Source: Eudorina sp. 2006-703-Eu-15
Lineage: Eukaryota; Chlorophyta; Chlorophyceae; Chlamydomonadales; Volvocaceae
DNA length: 64,000 nucleotides
NCBI GenBank assembly: GCA_003117195.1
Contig: BDSI01000017.1
Span: forward strand, 310,001 to 374,000
Direction: 5' to 3'
Shown here: one piece after another, positions 24,101 to 34,043 of the stretch
How positions within the stretch are numbered: the stretch's first letter is position 1
How the letters are laid out: every line of letters begins with the position of its first letter
Made by a program: the position numbers and the translations under genes
Notes under the pieces: generated by a model
Seen by the model: only the letters and a program-made list of their open reading frames with translations
What the model was told of the DNA's origin: nothing
Databases searched by the model: none

Positions 24101-25815
24101 GCGGGGCACCTGGAAGCCGCCATGCGGCGTCATCGTGCCGAATATGTCCACCTGAAGGCCCTGGTGCACCGCGCAACAGTGGTGGTGGAGCGGCTGCAGC
24201 TCGCGGCGGGTCCCGCGCCCTACAGGCCGGGCCTGTCCTTGCAGCAAAAAGAGCAAGACAGCGCGGTGCTGCAGCGTCTGCTGCCGAAGCTGCCTGCTTC
24301 CATGCTGGCGGGTTGCGGTGTCCTGCAGTCGTTGGAACGACTGCACGGCGAGCTGGTCCAGCAGGTGGCGGCTCTGCATGCGGCAGTGGCGGGGCTGCAG
24401 CAGCGGAGCCAGCGCATGTTCTCAAAGGCATCCCGTCGCAGCAACAAGTTGAAGGTTAGTGTGGATGCCTGAGGATGGCGCAAAACAGCAGGGGTTGCAT
24501 TGTACGCAAGTTGGGTCGCATTTGTTCGTATGTCCTGCGGTAGTCCTGCGGTTTTGCGTTCGACGAGTTCGTGGGTTCGACGAGTTCCCTGGTTTAATGC
24601 AACCATTACAAGGTGGACCCGTAATCCCGACCGGCCATCCAACGGGCCAGATAGCTTTGTTGGCGCCTCATGCTATCAACATATACCGAGGACTGTGAAC
24701 CCATCCACTACACCTGGGGGGCCCCGGTTATGCAGTCATACCGGCCAGCACACCAGGTTACTGATCGCTTTTATCGTATGCCATCCCCCAGGTCCGGTTA
24801 GGCGCCATTGATGACTCGGCGGCGCATGCTGTTGCCATCGCCAAATCCCAATCTGTGGCCGAACAGTCGGCTGCTCTGGGTGAGCGCGCGGTCGAACTGG
24901 CAGCCCAGGCCCGCACCATGCAGGAGCTAGCGGAGCAGCTCTCAAGCGAGGGGACGCTCTGCTCGCAGCTGCTTGAACGCCTACAGCGCGCGTCCGAACT
25001 GGAGCTGCAGGCGCAGCAGGCGCTGGTGCAAGCTGCAGATCTGGTTCTTGCTGAAGCCATGCAAGCAGTGCATCGCGGCGAGAGGGGCCAAGGGGTTGGC
25101 TCGGTGACGGCGGGGAGACTGAAGCATGACCATAGCCGTTCGGATCCGTGTCTGCAGTCGGAGGCCCCTATTGGGGACTTAGACGCCTTACTGCAAGGCT
25201 ACCACCCGCCTGGCGCCTGCTTGGCGGCAGCTCTCAAGCAGGTGCGGCGTGGCGAGGACCTTGCACAGGAGGCGGCTCGAGCAGTGCAGAGCTCGAAGGA
25301 ACAGCTTGAGAGCAGCATGGGCCCTTACCTTCGCCGGATGGAGGACGCTGCCACAGCGATGGCTGGGCTCGCATCGGCGCACTCGGCTCACAGCGATTCT
25401 CTACGGGCACAGGTGGGCAAACGGATACCTCGCACCTCTACCGCACACATCGCACGTCGTGATGATCATATGCGCGCGATTTCCGTACACTTTGCAGGTC
25501 GATGCCGCAGCTCTTTGCGTTGCGCGCGCACACACCAAGGCCGCGGCACAACGGGCCGAGCGAGACACAGCTGCTGCTGCGAAATATAATCGTGCCGCGG
25601 AGGGTTGGTCCAAGCAGGTGGAGAAGCTGCGGAAGGAAGCCATGGCAGCGTCAGCGGCGGCAGAGGAAATGGGAACCAGGGGCCACGCACTTGCAAGCCT
25701 GGGCGCCCGGCTACGCCCCATCCAGGAGGTCTTGGACGGGTACTTGGACGAGCAGCTGGAAGCCTGGGCCTCAGCGGCACTAGCGAGAATCCAGCCCCGA
25801 GGACTCGTAAGCTAA
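53..25815 (+). CDS. Giant coiled-coil protein, 52 exons, 5' end outside window
   Basis: I do not recognise the family. Fifty-two exons, each bounded by GT donors and AG acceptors, join with compatible phase at all 51 junctions. They give one open frame of about 5,528 codons ending at TAA 25813-25815. Most of the protein is Ala/Gln/Glu/Arg/Leu-rich with long heptad-like stretches, so coiled coil is the main predicted structure. I see no motor, kinase, membrane or signal-peptide motif. Two regions break the coil: degenerate LG-x-Y repeats (residues about 737-1318 of the in-window protein) and a tandem 9-residue repeat (about 2179-2250). A scaffold, rootlet or centrosome-like role is only an inference from architecture. 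The 5' end is missing because position 53 follows an acceptor. Exon lists are in the four block entries. Splice choices are by eye, so single junctions could be wrong, but phase agreement over 52 exons makes the overall model strong. Confidence 0.85.
3725..5769 (+). repeat. Degenerate LG-x-Y-x-FLG protein repeats in exons 14-17 of the giant gene
   Basis: Related short segments recur in the translated exons: LGGAIYLGTGPS, LGVLSLLGTPPS, LGSYRFLGLGTPS, LGAYSSLDGSYG, LGSYAFLGIQPS, then weaker FGSLQAILSGS and FGTLQHLFGGTP. Spacing is roughly 35-55 residues for the first five. Each is usually preceded by Glu/Gln-x-(Ser/Pro)-x-L and followed by a Ser/Gly/Pro linker. The regular hydrophobic core in otherwise disordered sequence suggests repeated short linear binding motifs. 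The function is unknown. Confidence 0.6.
6734..11270 (+). other. Exon block 2 of the giant coiled-coil gene (exons 19-28)
   Basis: Exons: 6734-7015, 7136-7375, 7497-7720, 7818-7965, 8037-8192, 8288-8464, 8880-8933, 9000-9140, 9603-10760, 10977-11270. They encode residues about 1425-2382. Exons 19-25 are coil. Exon 25 (54 bp) is short and still reads as coil. Exons 26-28 form a long low-complexity linker that holds the 9-residue tandem repeat and a basic SPRRKTSARLS patch. The introns on either side of exon 25 and before exon 27 (8465-8879 and 9141-9602) are among the longer ones and show no other gene. Confidence 0.8.
10443..10658 (+). repeat. 27-bp tandem repeat encoding eight 9-residue units
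   Basis: Eight contiguous 27-bp units lie inside exon 27 of the giant gene, starting at 10443, 10470, 10497, 10524, 10551, 10578, 10605 and 10632. Units read PRMARMETS, PRLVRAETS, PRPVRMESP, PRMVGAETS, PRMVRMEAF, PRTVRAETS, PHMARLDAF and PHIQREESS. Position 6 alternates Met/Leu and Ala/Glu, so the array is really an 18-residue higher-order repeat. Divergence rises toward the 3' end. The reverse-strand open frames over this array are shadows of it. Confidence 0.9.
11414..21990 (+). other. Exon block 3 of the giant coiled-coil gene (exons 29-49)
   Basis: Exons: 11414-11626, 11720-11934, 12018-12210, 12338-12531, 13290-13906, 14085-14227, 14335-14612, 14820-14913, 15026-15376, 15748-16038, 16527-16856, 17000-17512, 17600-17784, 17916-18296, 18501-18975, 19056-19271, 19386-19754, 19960-20112, 20264-20439, 20560-20803, 21334-21990. 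They encode residues about 2383-4478, almost entirely coiled-coil-like and rich in Ala, Gln, Glu and Arg. The longest introns are 12532-13289 (758 bp), 16039-16526 (488 bp, with an AT-rich core) and 20804-21333 (530 bp). I see no other gene in them. Exon 48 uses AAG rather than CAG as its acceptor. Confidence 0.8.
16160..16360. repeat. AT-rich low-complexity island in an intron
   Basis: About 200 bp dominated by TATTATT/TTAT and AAAACAAAACA strings lies inside intron 16039-16526 of the giant gene. Base composition differs sharply from the flanking GC-rich exons. I see no open frame, terminal repeat or target duplication, so I call it low-complexity sequence only. Confidence 0.6.
22004..22057 (+). 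repeat. 27-bp tandem duplication just inside an intron
   Basis: Two 27-bp copies (22004-22030 and 22031-22057) differ at one base. They lie 14 bp downstream of the donor at 21991 of the giant gene. They are in the intron in my model; reading through would give the two peptides LKLLGIPVV and LKLLGISVV before a later stop. Confidence 0.8.
22241..25815 (+). other. Exon block 4 of the giant coiled-coil gene (exons 50-52)
   Basis: Exons: 22241-24454, 24792-25412, 25498-25815, residues about 4479-5528. Exon 50 (2,214 bp) is by far the largest. It opens and closes with coil but has a disordered centre (about 22880-23900) with acidic, Ser- and Pro-rich sequence and an SSVGALSLSLLEGMGG segment that echoes the LG repeats of exons 14-17. 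The last exon ends ...ARIQPRGLVS. An in-phase alternative donor (GTAAGC at 25807) overlaps the last codons before the stop; see the findings. Confidence 0.8.
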
Positions 25816-25940
25816 TGACGGAGATGTTTGGGAGGAAGGGCGCTAGCTGGGAGACACGAGCCCGGCATTGGTGTGTTCCTTCGCAGGCGCATTCCTTTTT
25901 GCCCCTCTGGGCCTTACTCCCTTTGGGGTCTGGGTCCGCT

Positions 25941-25945
25941 TGTAA
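25941..25945 (+). promoter_or_regulatory. TGTAA poly(A) signal of the giant gene
   Basis: This is the first TGTAA downstream of the stop at 25815, 126 bp away. TGTAA is the usual polyadenylation signal in Chlamydomonas and Volvox. If the alternative 3' exon at 25887 is used, the pentamer would lie inside the coding sequence, which argues for the stop at 25815 as the main end. Confidence 0.5.
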
Positions 25946-26298
25946 CGTTTACTGCTAGGGCACAAACTCGGGTTGCGTTATGTGGTTTGGATGGTGGTGG
26001 CCGGGACATATGATTGTTACTCCTGGGGTTCGCGGGATGTTTCCCCGTTTACTTGGCACGTCTCTCGCGAAAGACGACGGGCCGCGCGTTGTTTTCTAAC
26101 CACCGCGTGCATGTGCCCTGGACTGCAAAAATGAAGTTGGATAATAGGTCATATTCCGTGATGATGCCGCTGTGATAGCATGCGGGGGCAGTCACATCTA
26201 CGTTTGGACTGCCCACAATTGAAACAGCTGGATACCTGCTTCCAAATGATGCAAGCCAGCGTGGCAGCTGCATGTACAGAGCTTGTGAATGAATCGCG

Positions 26299-26303
26299 TT
26301 ACA
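26299..26303 (-). promoter_or_regulatory. TGTAA poly(A) signal (minus strand) of the HARE-HTH gene
   Basis: TTACA on the plus strand equals TGTAA on the minus strand, about 730 bp after the stop at 27031. That 3'-UTR length is ordinary for volvocine algae. I did not find a closer copy. Confidence 0.4.
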
Positions 26304-27030
26304 GTGGTCACTTCGTGCTGTCAGTGGCCTGTGACCGGGGATGCATGGATGAAGCGTTGTGCGCAACAACTCTCTCGCCAGGCCGTTGCACTTGCCGGTC
26401 AGGACGCCGTGGTGGATTTGAAAGCCGCAAGTCGCGAGCGTCCTGGCGCACATCTGTAATAGTTGGAGGATTGCGATGCGATACGTCCCACGGGTCACCA
26501 AACAGTCGAAACAAGCAATACCAGACGCCCAGTCATTCTGTACTCAAATGCAGTAGCATTAAGCCATCAACGCCTCGACCGTAAAACCCGGAATGAGATT
26601 GTGCAACAAGCCCCAGTCCGTTGCAAACGGTTAGCGGTCAATGATGCGCTGCACAGTTCATCCGGTCCTGGGAGATGAGGTTTTTGAACTCTGTTAAAGA
26701 CCTTTTCACACATGTATACATGGAGGACAAAACGCAATGAATAGTCCGACAGAATAGCTACTTTGGGGCTAGCTACCTGTTCCGACATTTACCGAGTCCC
26801 TCGGTCCGACAGAGTTATGTAAGAAGAATGAAACGCGCAAGGAAGATGGACACCGCACGACCCACACGCCTTAAAATGTAATGACGGCGCAACCCTGAAA
26901 GCTTTTCGCAGCCGGGTACAAGGAGAGGGTGCACAGGGAATGAGCAATGTTGCAAGAGTGCGGATGAGACTATGTGCAGCTTTGTACAGATTCAATACCA
27001 AGACGAGACGAGCCCAGATAGTGATAGTCC

Positions 27031-30000
27031 TCATCCCTGGGCGGCGACTGCTTGCTGCAGTCCTTGCGCCACTGCTCCCGATTGCGACTGGGCAGCGTGC
27101 GATGCCCCGTCCTGTAGGCGCTGCTGCTCCTGTGGCCCCTCTCCAATCCCACCGGGCCCCAGGTGGGCATTAGCAACACCATCCACGCTTGGCAAGTGGG
27201 CATCGGCTGGCGTGGCTTCCTTTGGTGCCGGTGCCGGCGACGGATCCTGCTGTTCGTTAGACTCATTCTCCCCCTTGGACGTCCGTTCGGGGCCGCCACC
27301 CGCTGTCCCGGTTCCGTCCGTTGGGTTCACCGGTGGCTCAGCAGCTGGTGCCGGAGAGTCGCTGTTGCGAGCAAACAAGTAGTCGAACGCCGACTCGCAT
27401 TGCAGCGTTGCCCCGCAGCTCTCCGCAACAGCCCGGCACACCGCCCGCGCCCGCCGCAACGCCTCCACGGATTTGGCCTTGCTGGCGGCGCAGTCCTCGC
27501 CGTTGTTCTGCTGCGCCTCCGCCAGGTGCTGGTACATCCGCGACAACGACAACCAAGCCTTCCCAACCTGCGTGCATCGGTATACCGAACGCGAGGGATT
27601 CCATCATGCCGACTGGCCCCCATCCGAGTGTCCACACATGTGGGCGGGTTCCTCTCCTGAACACATGTGCACACGCCAGGAAACCAAAGACAATGCCCGG
27701 CGGTCTGGACCCCTTCTCGCCCACCTGCGGGTGAGTGTTTCCGAGTTTCGATGTGAGCCGCTCAACCACGGCCTGCACGCGGGTGATCTCTGCAAGCTCG
27801 TGCTCCACCTGAGCAGGCGTCAAGCACGGCGGCCATGTCAGGCCGGCCTGTGCCGCCGCGCTTTGGCCAGCACCGGCGCCTGCCCCGGCCGGGCCGAGCG
27901 TCGGAGCTTTGAGCTGGCGTGGCGCCACGGACGGTGCCGAAGGCGGGCCCAGGATGCCCACCTGTCCTGAAAAACTGACACGCCGGCCTATGGGCCGTGA
28001 CGATGCCGGGCCAGCATCCACCTGCCGACAGGTGTCGCAAGTGTCCGTGTAAGACATGTTAGCGACCACAGATGCGACCTAAATCCGTTGCGTCAAATTA
28101 CCGCAGCTTTAACCCGATTTAACGTCTTCTCTGACCGCGCAGGCGAGCCATTTAACTGCCTTTGGCCCACTGACATCACCCACTGCTACCCAGAATTCAG
28201 GGCTAGTATGTTCCGGGGACGCCTCTCTCATCACAAGACTCAAACGCGTCACCCCCAGGCCCACCTTGAGACCGCCACGCGCTGCCTGGCCCGGCCCTCC
28301 CGCGCCCGGGCGCAACGGCGTCAGCTGCTGGCCCGTGGGGGTAATGAGCGTCGTCTGCATCAGCTCGGAAGGTGCACCGCCCGGCAGCTGCACGTGCAGC
28401 AGCGCGGGAGTGTCCAGCTGACCCGCACTGGCCGCCGTTGGCGACGCGAGCGCGGGCGGCAGTGTCACAAGCACCGGAGCCTGACGCAGCATCATGGCCT
28501 GCTGACCGTTGGCCGTTGTGACAGGCGAGGCCTGGAGCAAGATGGCGGGTGTGGTCTCTCCCTGCCAGAGTAATGGGCATGGAACACAAAGGGCACCGAA
28601 CGAACAGATGCAGATGACTTCCCTGACATGCCCGTACACCATCAAACCTCAACTTCCCAAACATTTTCGCTCTCAGGGCAAGGTTGGTCCTCCCCAAGCG
28701 TATCCCGGGGGCCGAGCTCGCACCCCTGCGCTTGGTCCCGCACCCCGCACCCCTGCGTGGCATCAGGTTCCCAAGAGGGCAGGCAATGTGCATCTGCCAA
28801 CAACACGCGAGGGGCAACACGTTGCGAGCGGGGCTGACAGGGGCTGCCCCGCGTCCCGGTGCCGCATTAACGAGTACAGCCCCAGGGATCGGCATCTCAT
28901 CTCACCGCACCACACCGCACCGCACCTGGAGCATCGGGTTGTCAGTCAACAAGGCCGTCCCCGGCGTCCCGCCGTCACGTCGGCTGCCCGGCCCGCTGAC
29001 GTAGTCCGCGCCATGCGTCGGGACGTCGACATGCAGGCGAGGCCGTGCCCGGCCGACCTTGGCGCCGCCCGCCACGTCACCACCCACACCCCGATCCCGC
29101 TGCTGCGATGTCAGGTCAAAGGTGGAGGGGCTGGTGGCGATCTCGTGCAGCGCCGCCAGGCTGTCCTCGTACGGCGACTTGGGTGTGACGCCCTCCACGC
29201 TCCCGAGACCGCCGCCGCGATCCGGTACGGTGATGCTAGAGGGACGTTTCCGCTTGGCGGGCGGAGTGCCGTGTTGCTCCCCGCCCTGCAGGGCGCACCC
29301 CGTGTCACGTGGTGGAGGTGCCTCTTAAGACTAGGCCAAGGTGGGTTCGTTTATCATGCGCGCGTGCTGGCAGGCAGCCCACACCGGCGGACGCTGCGCC
29401 AGGGTAACGGAACCTTGCAGCCCCGCACGGCTGGAAGCATGGGGCAGTACGCACTGGAAGGAGGGCGCCTCGTGTGATCAATCGCGCTCACATGTCAGTT
29501 TGTGGTGGTCGTGACCACCGTGCACGTGGCAAGGTCGTCGGTGCTGCAGGACAGGGAGCAGGTGGACTCCAGGGACGACACCTCACCATATCGCCGACGC
29601 TCTCACTGGCCGCTGCGTCGCCCAGGATGTGCAGCGGCGAAAGGCACTCGTCCTGGGGAATGCCCGCATCTGCCGCGGCCGCGCCTGCCGCCCCGCCGCC
29701 ACTGCGCATTCGGCCGCGCCGCGCGCCGCCTTGACCCGGGGACGCCGCCGGCTGCGGAAGGAGCGATCGAGCCGAACCTTGTTGCTGCTGCAGATGAAAG
29801 AAACCAGGGGATCCAACAATCTATGCGAGGTAGCCGGGCCGACTATCAGTAACATCATTCTGTTCAGGCGCCACGCTCCAGGTTCGGGGCGCCACCTATC
29901 GTCGTCCCCCATTCCCCGGCCCCCCCCTTCGTGATGGCACCTTGACCTTGGCGCGGTGCCGATGAGACTCGCCAACACGGGACGGCATGCAAGTATGGGC

Positions 30001-32036
30001 GTACATGGTCAGGTCAGGTGACACTACCGCGGTTAGGCGGTTGAAGGTCCTGGGTTCGAGTCCCAGGGTGACCCCCGACATTGTTCGGCAGCATGAGATC
30101 ATAGCTAGCTGCTGAGATGTGGGGTTGAGATCACAGTTGATGGATTGAGATTCGCACGCTAGATCGGTGGCGATTGCTGAACCCTCTGTCTCTATGGATG
30201 TGCGGGTGAATGGATGAGGTGGGATCCTTAGTTGGCAGGATCAACCGCCTTGGACCCTCGGTTCGTATGGCGTAGGTTCGGTGTGATGATGGTTGAAGGT
30301 GTCCTATAGCATCATATAAAACCGCGACATAAACCCTTAGAAAGGGCCCGGAAGCCTATCCACACTGTAACGGTACTACTACATGGTGGTCATGTAAGTA
30401 ACCTGGCGCCGCGGCGGACCACGAACCGCGGCCACGTACCAGGGCGGCCCCAAGTTCTCTACAACACACAGATACCTGGTCAGGTACACCGGTACGGGCC
30501 TTCCGCCACAGCATGGCTCCTGCGTCTACTAACATGTCAAGAGCATTACCGTCACCACCACCACGACCCACCGCGTCTTTGGCCAGGTGCGCTTCGTCCC
30601 CCGCTGCTGCTGCGCCGGCTACCTCCTCCGCTCCCGGCCGCCGATCACCGCCGTGCTCGCCCTGCCCCTCGTCTTCCAGCCCCTCCTCCGCGCCTTCTGC
30701 CTCCTCGTCCGCGTCCGCCTCCTCGGCCTCACCCATCGTGGCATCCTCGTCGTCATCCTCGCCATGCACTGCCAGGCCAGCCGCTGACCCCACTGCGTGC
30801 GCCGCTGCGGACGAGGCTCCGTGGTGTGAGCGGCCCGCCACCACCACGTCATCATCATCGTCCTCAATGATGTCCTCATCCTCCGCGTCGCTGGACGTCG
30901 TGCGCCAGGAGCGGGAGGCGCGCGACTTGGACGACCGTCCCGGACCCGTACGGACCTGGGTACAGCGCGCAACGCAGCCAGCCATGAAGCTCACCCGGCC
31001 AGTACACCAGCCCCATGGGTGGAACAATGGAAAGCAGGACGGCTGGAAAGACATTAGCCACACAAAAAGGGTTTTGCTCGGGTAATGGATAGGTGTTGTT
31101 GAGGGACGGCAGGGCTGATTATGAGCCAGGTTTCCCTGCAGGTTCTTGATGCACAGCAGCTTCTTTCCTGTTTGCCAGCAGCAGCAGGGGGTCCACGTAT
31201 GTTGCAGACTCATGCGGCCGCCATGTACCGCACCCGTATAGCACGTCACATCAATTGTGATTGACCTGCCGTGCCGGCCTCTAGACTAACGCGAAGGGAA
31301 CCTGCTCACCCCTTGACGGCCCGCCTTGGAAGCTGATGCAGGGGTAGGCGCACCGGCCTGATGTGCGCTCACATTGTTCCGTCGCTTGAACGGCGCCAAC
31401 CCCAATCCATCAGGGGGTCCCACCCAGCCCTCAGGGTAGTAACCCTCTTCGAGCCATTCCCGCAGTCCGAATAGACCCTCCTGCGGCCTGCAGGGAACCG
31501 AACACAGCGATGTGGATGAAACGCGCACGATACAATGTATCAACTCGCCCCAACAGCCCGTTCTCCTGACAGCACCTTGTAAACAGGGATTTGTGAAGCT
31601 TGCGCTTCACGTCCGTGTACAGCGCTGACGCCATGGTGGCTTCCGGGGTCTTCCCCTGGCACTTCAGAAGGCCCATCTCCACAGCCAGCCTGCGGGGTCC
31701 CCATCGGGTCCGGTGCACACAGGTCCTTCGTTTCAGTACGGCGAAGGCACAGGATACAAGAGTCCCAAGAACGTTGGCCACTTATAAAGCAAAGGGTTCC
31801 AGTGATTGTGAAGGCAGTAGCGATGAGTGTCCCGCGGGACCCCCGTGCTAAATGTTGAATTAGGATGGGCTCGTTAAATCCCGTGGAGACCAGTGGCGCG
31901 GTCCATATGGCTACCTGGTGATGTCCCCCGTCGTCATTAACTTGCGGTGTTGGCGAAGCACGGCAACGGCTGCTGACTTAAAGATGCCACCGCCGCCTGA
32001 CGCTTGAGCTGCCCCGGGACGAACGGTTTTCTCATC
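27031..32036 (-). CDS. HARE-HTH domain protein with C-terminal TPR-like region
   Basis: Nine exons in minus-strand order: 32036-31915, 31689-31576, 31487-31310, 30955-30476, 29787-29587, 29285-28926, 28561-28265, 28021-27725, 27567-27031; all phases agree (about 861 codons). The first three exons join into a HARE-HTH winged helix (the HB1/ASXL/restriction-endonuclease HTH domain): FKSAAVAVLRQHRKLMTTGD, then GLLKCQGKTPEATMASALYT, then PQEGLFGLREWLEEGYYPEG. Exon 4 is strongly acidic (runs of Asp and Glu). Exon 6 has an NLS-like PPAKRKRPS, and exon 7 is Gln/Thr/Pro-rich. The last two exons read like one kinesin-light-chain-type TPR (LGNTHPQ-VGKAWLSLSRMY) followed by an Ala/Gln-rich tail. HARE-HTH is known from chromatin and transcription proteins, so a nuclear role is the best inference. 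No start codon lies in the first exon modelled, so a 5' exon is missing upstream of 32036. Confidence 0.83.
30012..30073 (+). other. tRNA-like element with a consensus B box, in an intron of the HARE-HTH gene
   Basis: GGTTCGAGTCC at 30053-30063 is a perfect tRNA B box in a 5-bp T-stem (CTGGG/CCCAG). GGTCAGG at 30012 pairs partly with GGTGACC at 30067-30073. The segment is only 62 nt and has no good anticodon stem, so it is more likely a tRNA-derived relic or SINE head than a working tRNA. It is antisense to the host intron (29788-30475). Confidence 0.4.
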
Positions 32037-33006
32037 CTGAACGTATGGGCAAAATTTCAGCAAGAAGAATACCGTATTGGGATAAAGGCACCCAAACCCT
32101 GGCATCCCCACCTCGCTGCGCTCGGCAGCTCGAGAACGTAGTCCCCGTTTGGTTCGCCTGAATTCCAAAGCGACACCGTATCAGTGCGCTCGAAGGCCAG
32201 GAACGAGCAACGTGAGTGAAGGCACCTGTCATCCATAAGGCGTGCTTGACTTCAATCAATAGTCGTTGAGGAATTGATTAAACTGATCAATTATCCACCG
32301 CTGAAGATTGGTCCTCCAAGCGGAAAATAGCGTTAAGACTTCCTAAGGGCATGTCGACCCAATGATATTACACTGTCCATCAGAGTTTGGCATGTCATAC
32401 ACGACTTTAGAAAATACGGGAAGGGTGAACCCACCATTTAAGGAAAGGTCCCTTCCAATCGAGTCGTACATTCCCTATTTCAGCCTCTGTTTCCCCAGGG
32501 CGTGTCAATATGCATATCGTAAGCTAAAGGTACAGCATACATTTATATTGATCTTTCTACACAATAATCTATCAGCTCACTGACTGGTCTACCCTGTCTT
32601 CAGCCTGGGAATGTTGGCTGCTCATCCCGGAAGCTTCTTATGTTACGTTCCTAAGTAAGTTTCAACTATAGCTCTGTTACAGCCAATCACTGCAAGACCT
32701 AACGCGGCGGTTTCCTTGCCAGAACGCCCACGCTCTTTGGAAGCCTGTGGGGTTCTAGATCAACGACGGAACAAGCAGTCAATGACCGCCTCGATCGGTA
32801 GGTGGAGGGTAACTCCAGGCCGGGTTGGACGTATGAATCAGGAGCGTCGTTCTTCAGTCAGCTGACACAGCTCAGCGGTCTTCAGCGATTCCGGAGCAGC
32901 GCATCATTCCTGGTTCTAATTGGATTACCGGTGCACAGGGGGCATGTATTGGTACCTGGTAGTGTTGTGAGCTTCGTTCGCGTCGCCAAACTTTTGCGTG
33001 TTACAG
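32037..33006. other. Divergent 5' region between the HARE-HTH and DUF3700 genes
   Basis: About 1 kb holding the missing 5' exons and shared promoter region of two divergent genes. No start codon could be assigned with confidence for either. I see no TATA box or repeat that I would defend. Confidence 0.5.
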
Positions 33007-34043
33007 TTATGCGGAGGCAACGGCACGGCGATCTCAAGCCCAAAACTTGTCGGGGCCTCCGCAAGGCAAAGTTCAGAAATTTGTGTATCCGGGAGGTAAG
33101 GCGTCTGTGCGCTCACGTCGACATTTTTTACTTCTGCCGACGGCGACTGTCTAAGGCACGACGCACCGTTGGTGTAGGCGGCGTAACAGTTCAACCGGGG
33201 ATCCAGCCCTTAACCGATGAGCTTGTGCGGGTCACGCCGTACGTCCAACAGTCAAAGGACGCGGTCATCGTGTTCTTCGGGGCGTTAAGCAATTTAGACG
33301 GTAAGTACCCCTACAGAATGGTACAGGTTCCAACAGTCGTCACTAAGTGTTGATTCCCCGACACTCGCAGATTTGCTCGTGAGAAGCAGGATGGGGGGTG
33401 GCATGACGGTCCCGGAGGGCGCCGGCGTCGGCGCACTGACGACTGCCTGTCTCCTTGACTTATACAAAAGCTTTGACAACGGGCGGGAGCTCCTTCTACT
33501 GTCTGAGCTGCAGGTACTTCGCTCCGCAACAGTGCAAACCGGGCTAAGCGATTAGTTCGTTACGAGAGCACACTACATGATTGCGTCTGGGACATTCGGG
33601 CGAATGAAACTGAATACTTGCACGGCAACACATGCCCCCGGCCGATGCAGGGGCAGTACGCATTTGTCTTGTACGACAGCAGCAAAAAGCAGGCTTTTGC
33701 GGCGCGTGATCCATCGGGCGCTGAGCCGCTGTACTACAAAGTAGACGAGGACGGTGGAGTGCAGTACACCAACGCGCTGGAGCATTTGCCCCGCAGCGAC
33801 TCAGACAGGCGGTCGTGGAAAGAGCTTAAGCCCGGGCACTACATGCTGGGCAAGACCGTCACGCAGTTTGCGTTGAGCCTGCGTCAGCTGGAGAAGCGCG
33901 AGAAGAAAGAGTCGCAGGACGCTGAGTCATTGCACGCGATGTTGCAGCGGGAAAACCAGTTGGCGGAAGGGGAACGCGATCGCAGCGGCTTTAACGCAGT
34001 GCGCTCGCTCCTGCGCAATCGCAGCAAGGAACGACAGGGCTGA
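33007..34043 (+). CDS. TSJT1/aluminium-induced-like protein (DUF3700, glutamine-amidotransferase fold), 5' incomplete
   Basis: Exons 33007-33095, 33190-33300, 33371-33513 and 33651-34043 splice in phase and end at TGA. The protein carries the family signature in order: DAVIVFFGALSNLDDLLVRS, then a helix with LLDLYKSFDNG, then GQYAFVLYDSSKKQAFAARD and PLYYKVDEDGGVQYTNALEH, then KPGHYMLGK. This matches plant stem-specific TSJT1/aluminium-induced proteins, which keep the class-II glutamine amidotransferase (Ntn-hydrolase) fold; a true amidotransferase is normally N-terminal to a synthetase domain, which is absent here. In plants these genes respond to stress, sugar and auxin; no biochemical role is shown by the sequence. 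The C-terminal tail (LEKREKKESQDAESL...) is charged and helical, an addition to the core. Position 33007 follows an acceptor, so the first exon with the start codon lies upstream and was not found. Confidence 0.85.

Larger units (their letters stand above)
25816..27030. other. Convergent intergenic region between the giant gene and the HARE-HTH gene
   Basis: 1.2 kb between two convergent stops. It holds the TGTAA of the plus-strand gene (25941) and a TTACA, a minus-strand TGTAA (26299). I see no conserved open frame, tRNA or repeat; the short open frames here are not supported by splice signals or composition. Confidence 0.6.

Noticed and set aside
28509..29477. 322-residue open frame on the plus strand
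   Set aside because: Composition is Pro/Arg-rich as expected for the reverse of GC-rich coding exons; the minus-strand exons here have phase-consistent splice sites.
30513..31085. 190-residue Ser/Pro-rich open frame on the plus strand
   Set aside because: It is the antisense shadow of the acidic HARE-HTH exon at 30476-30955; no splice or start support.
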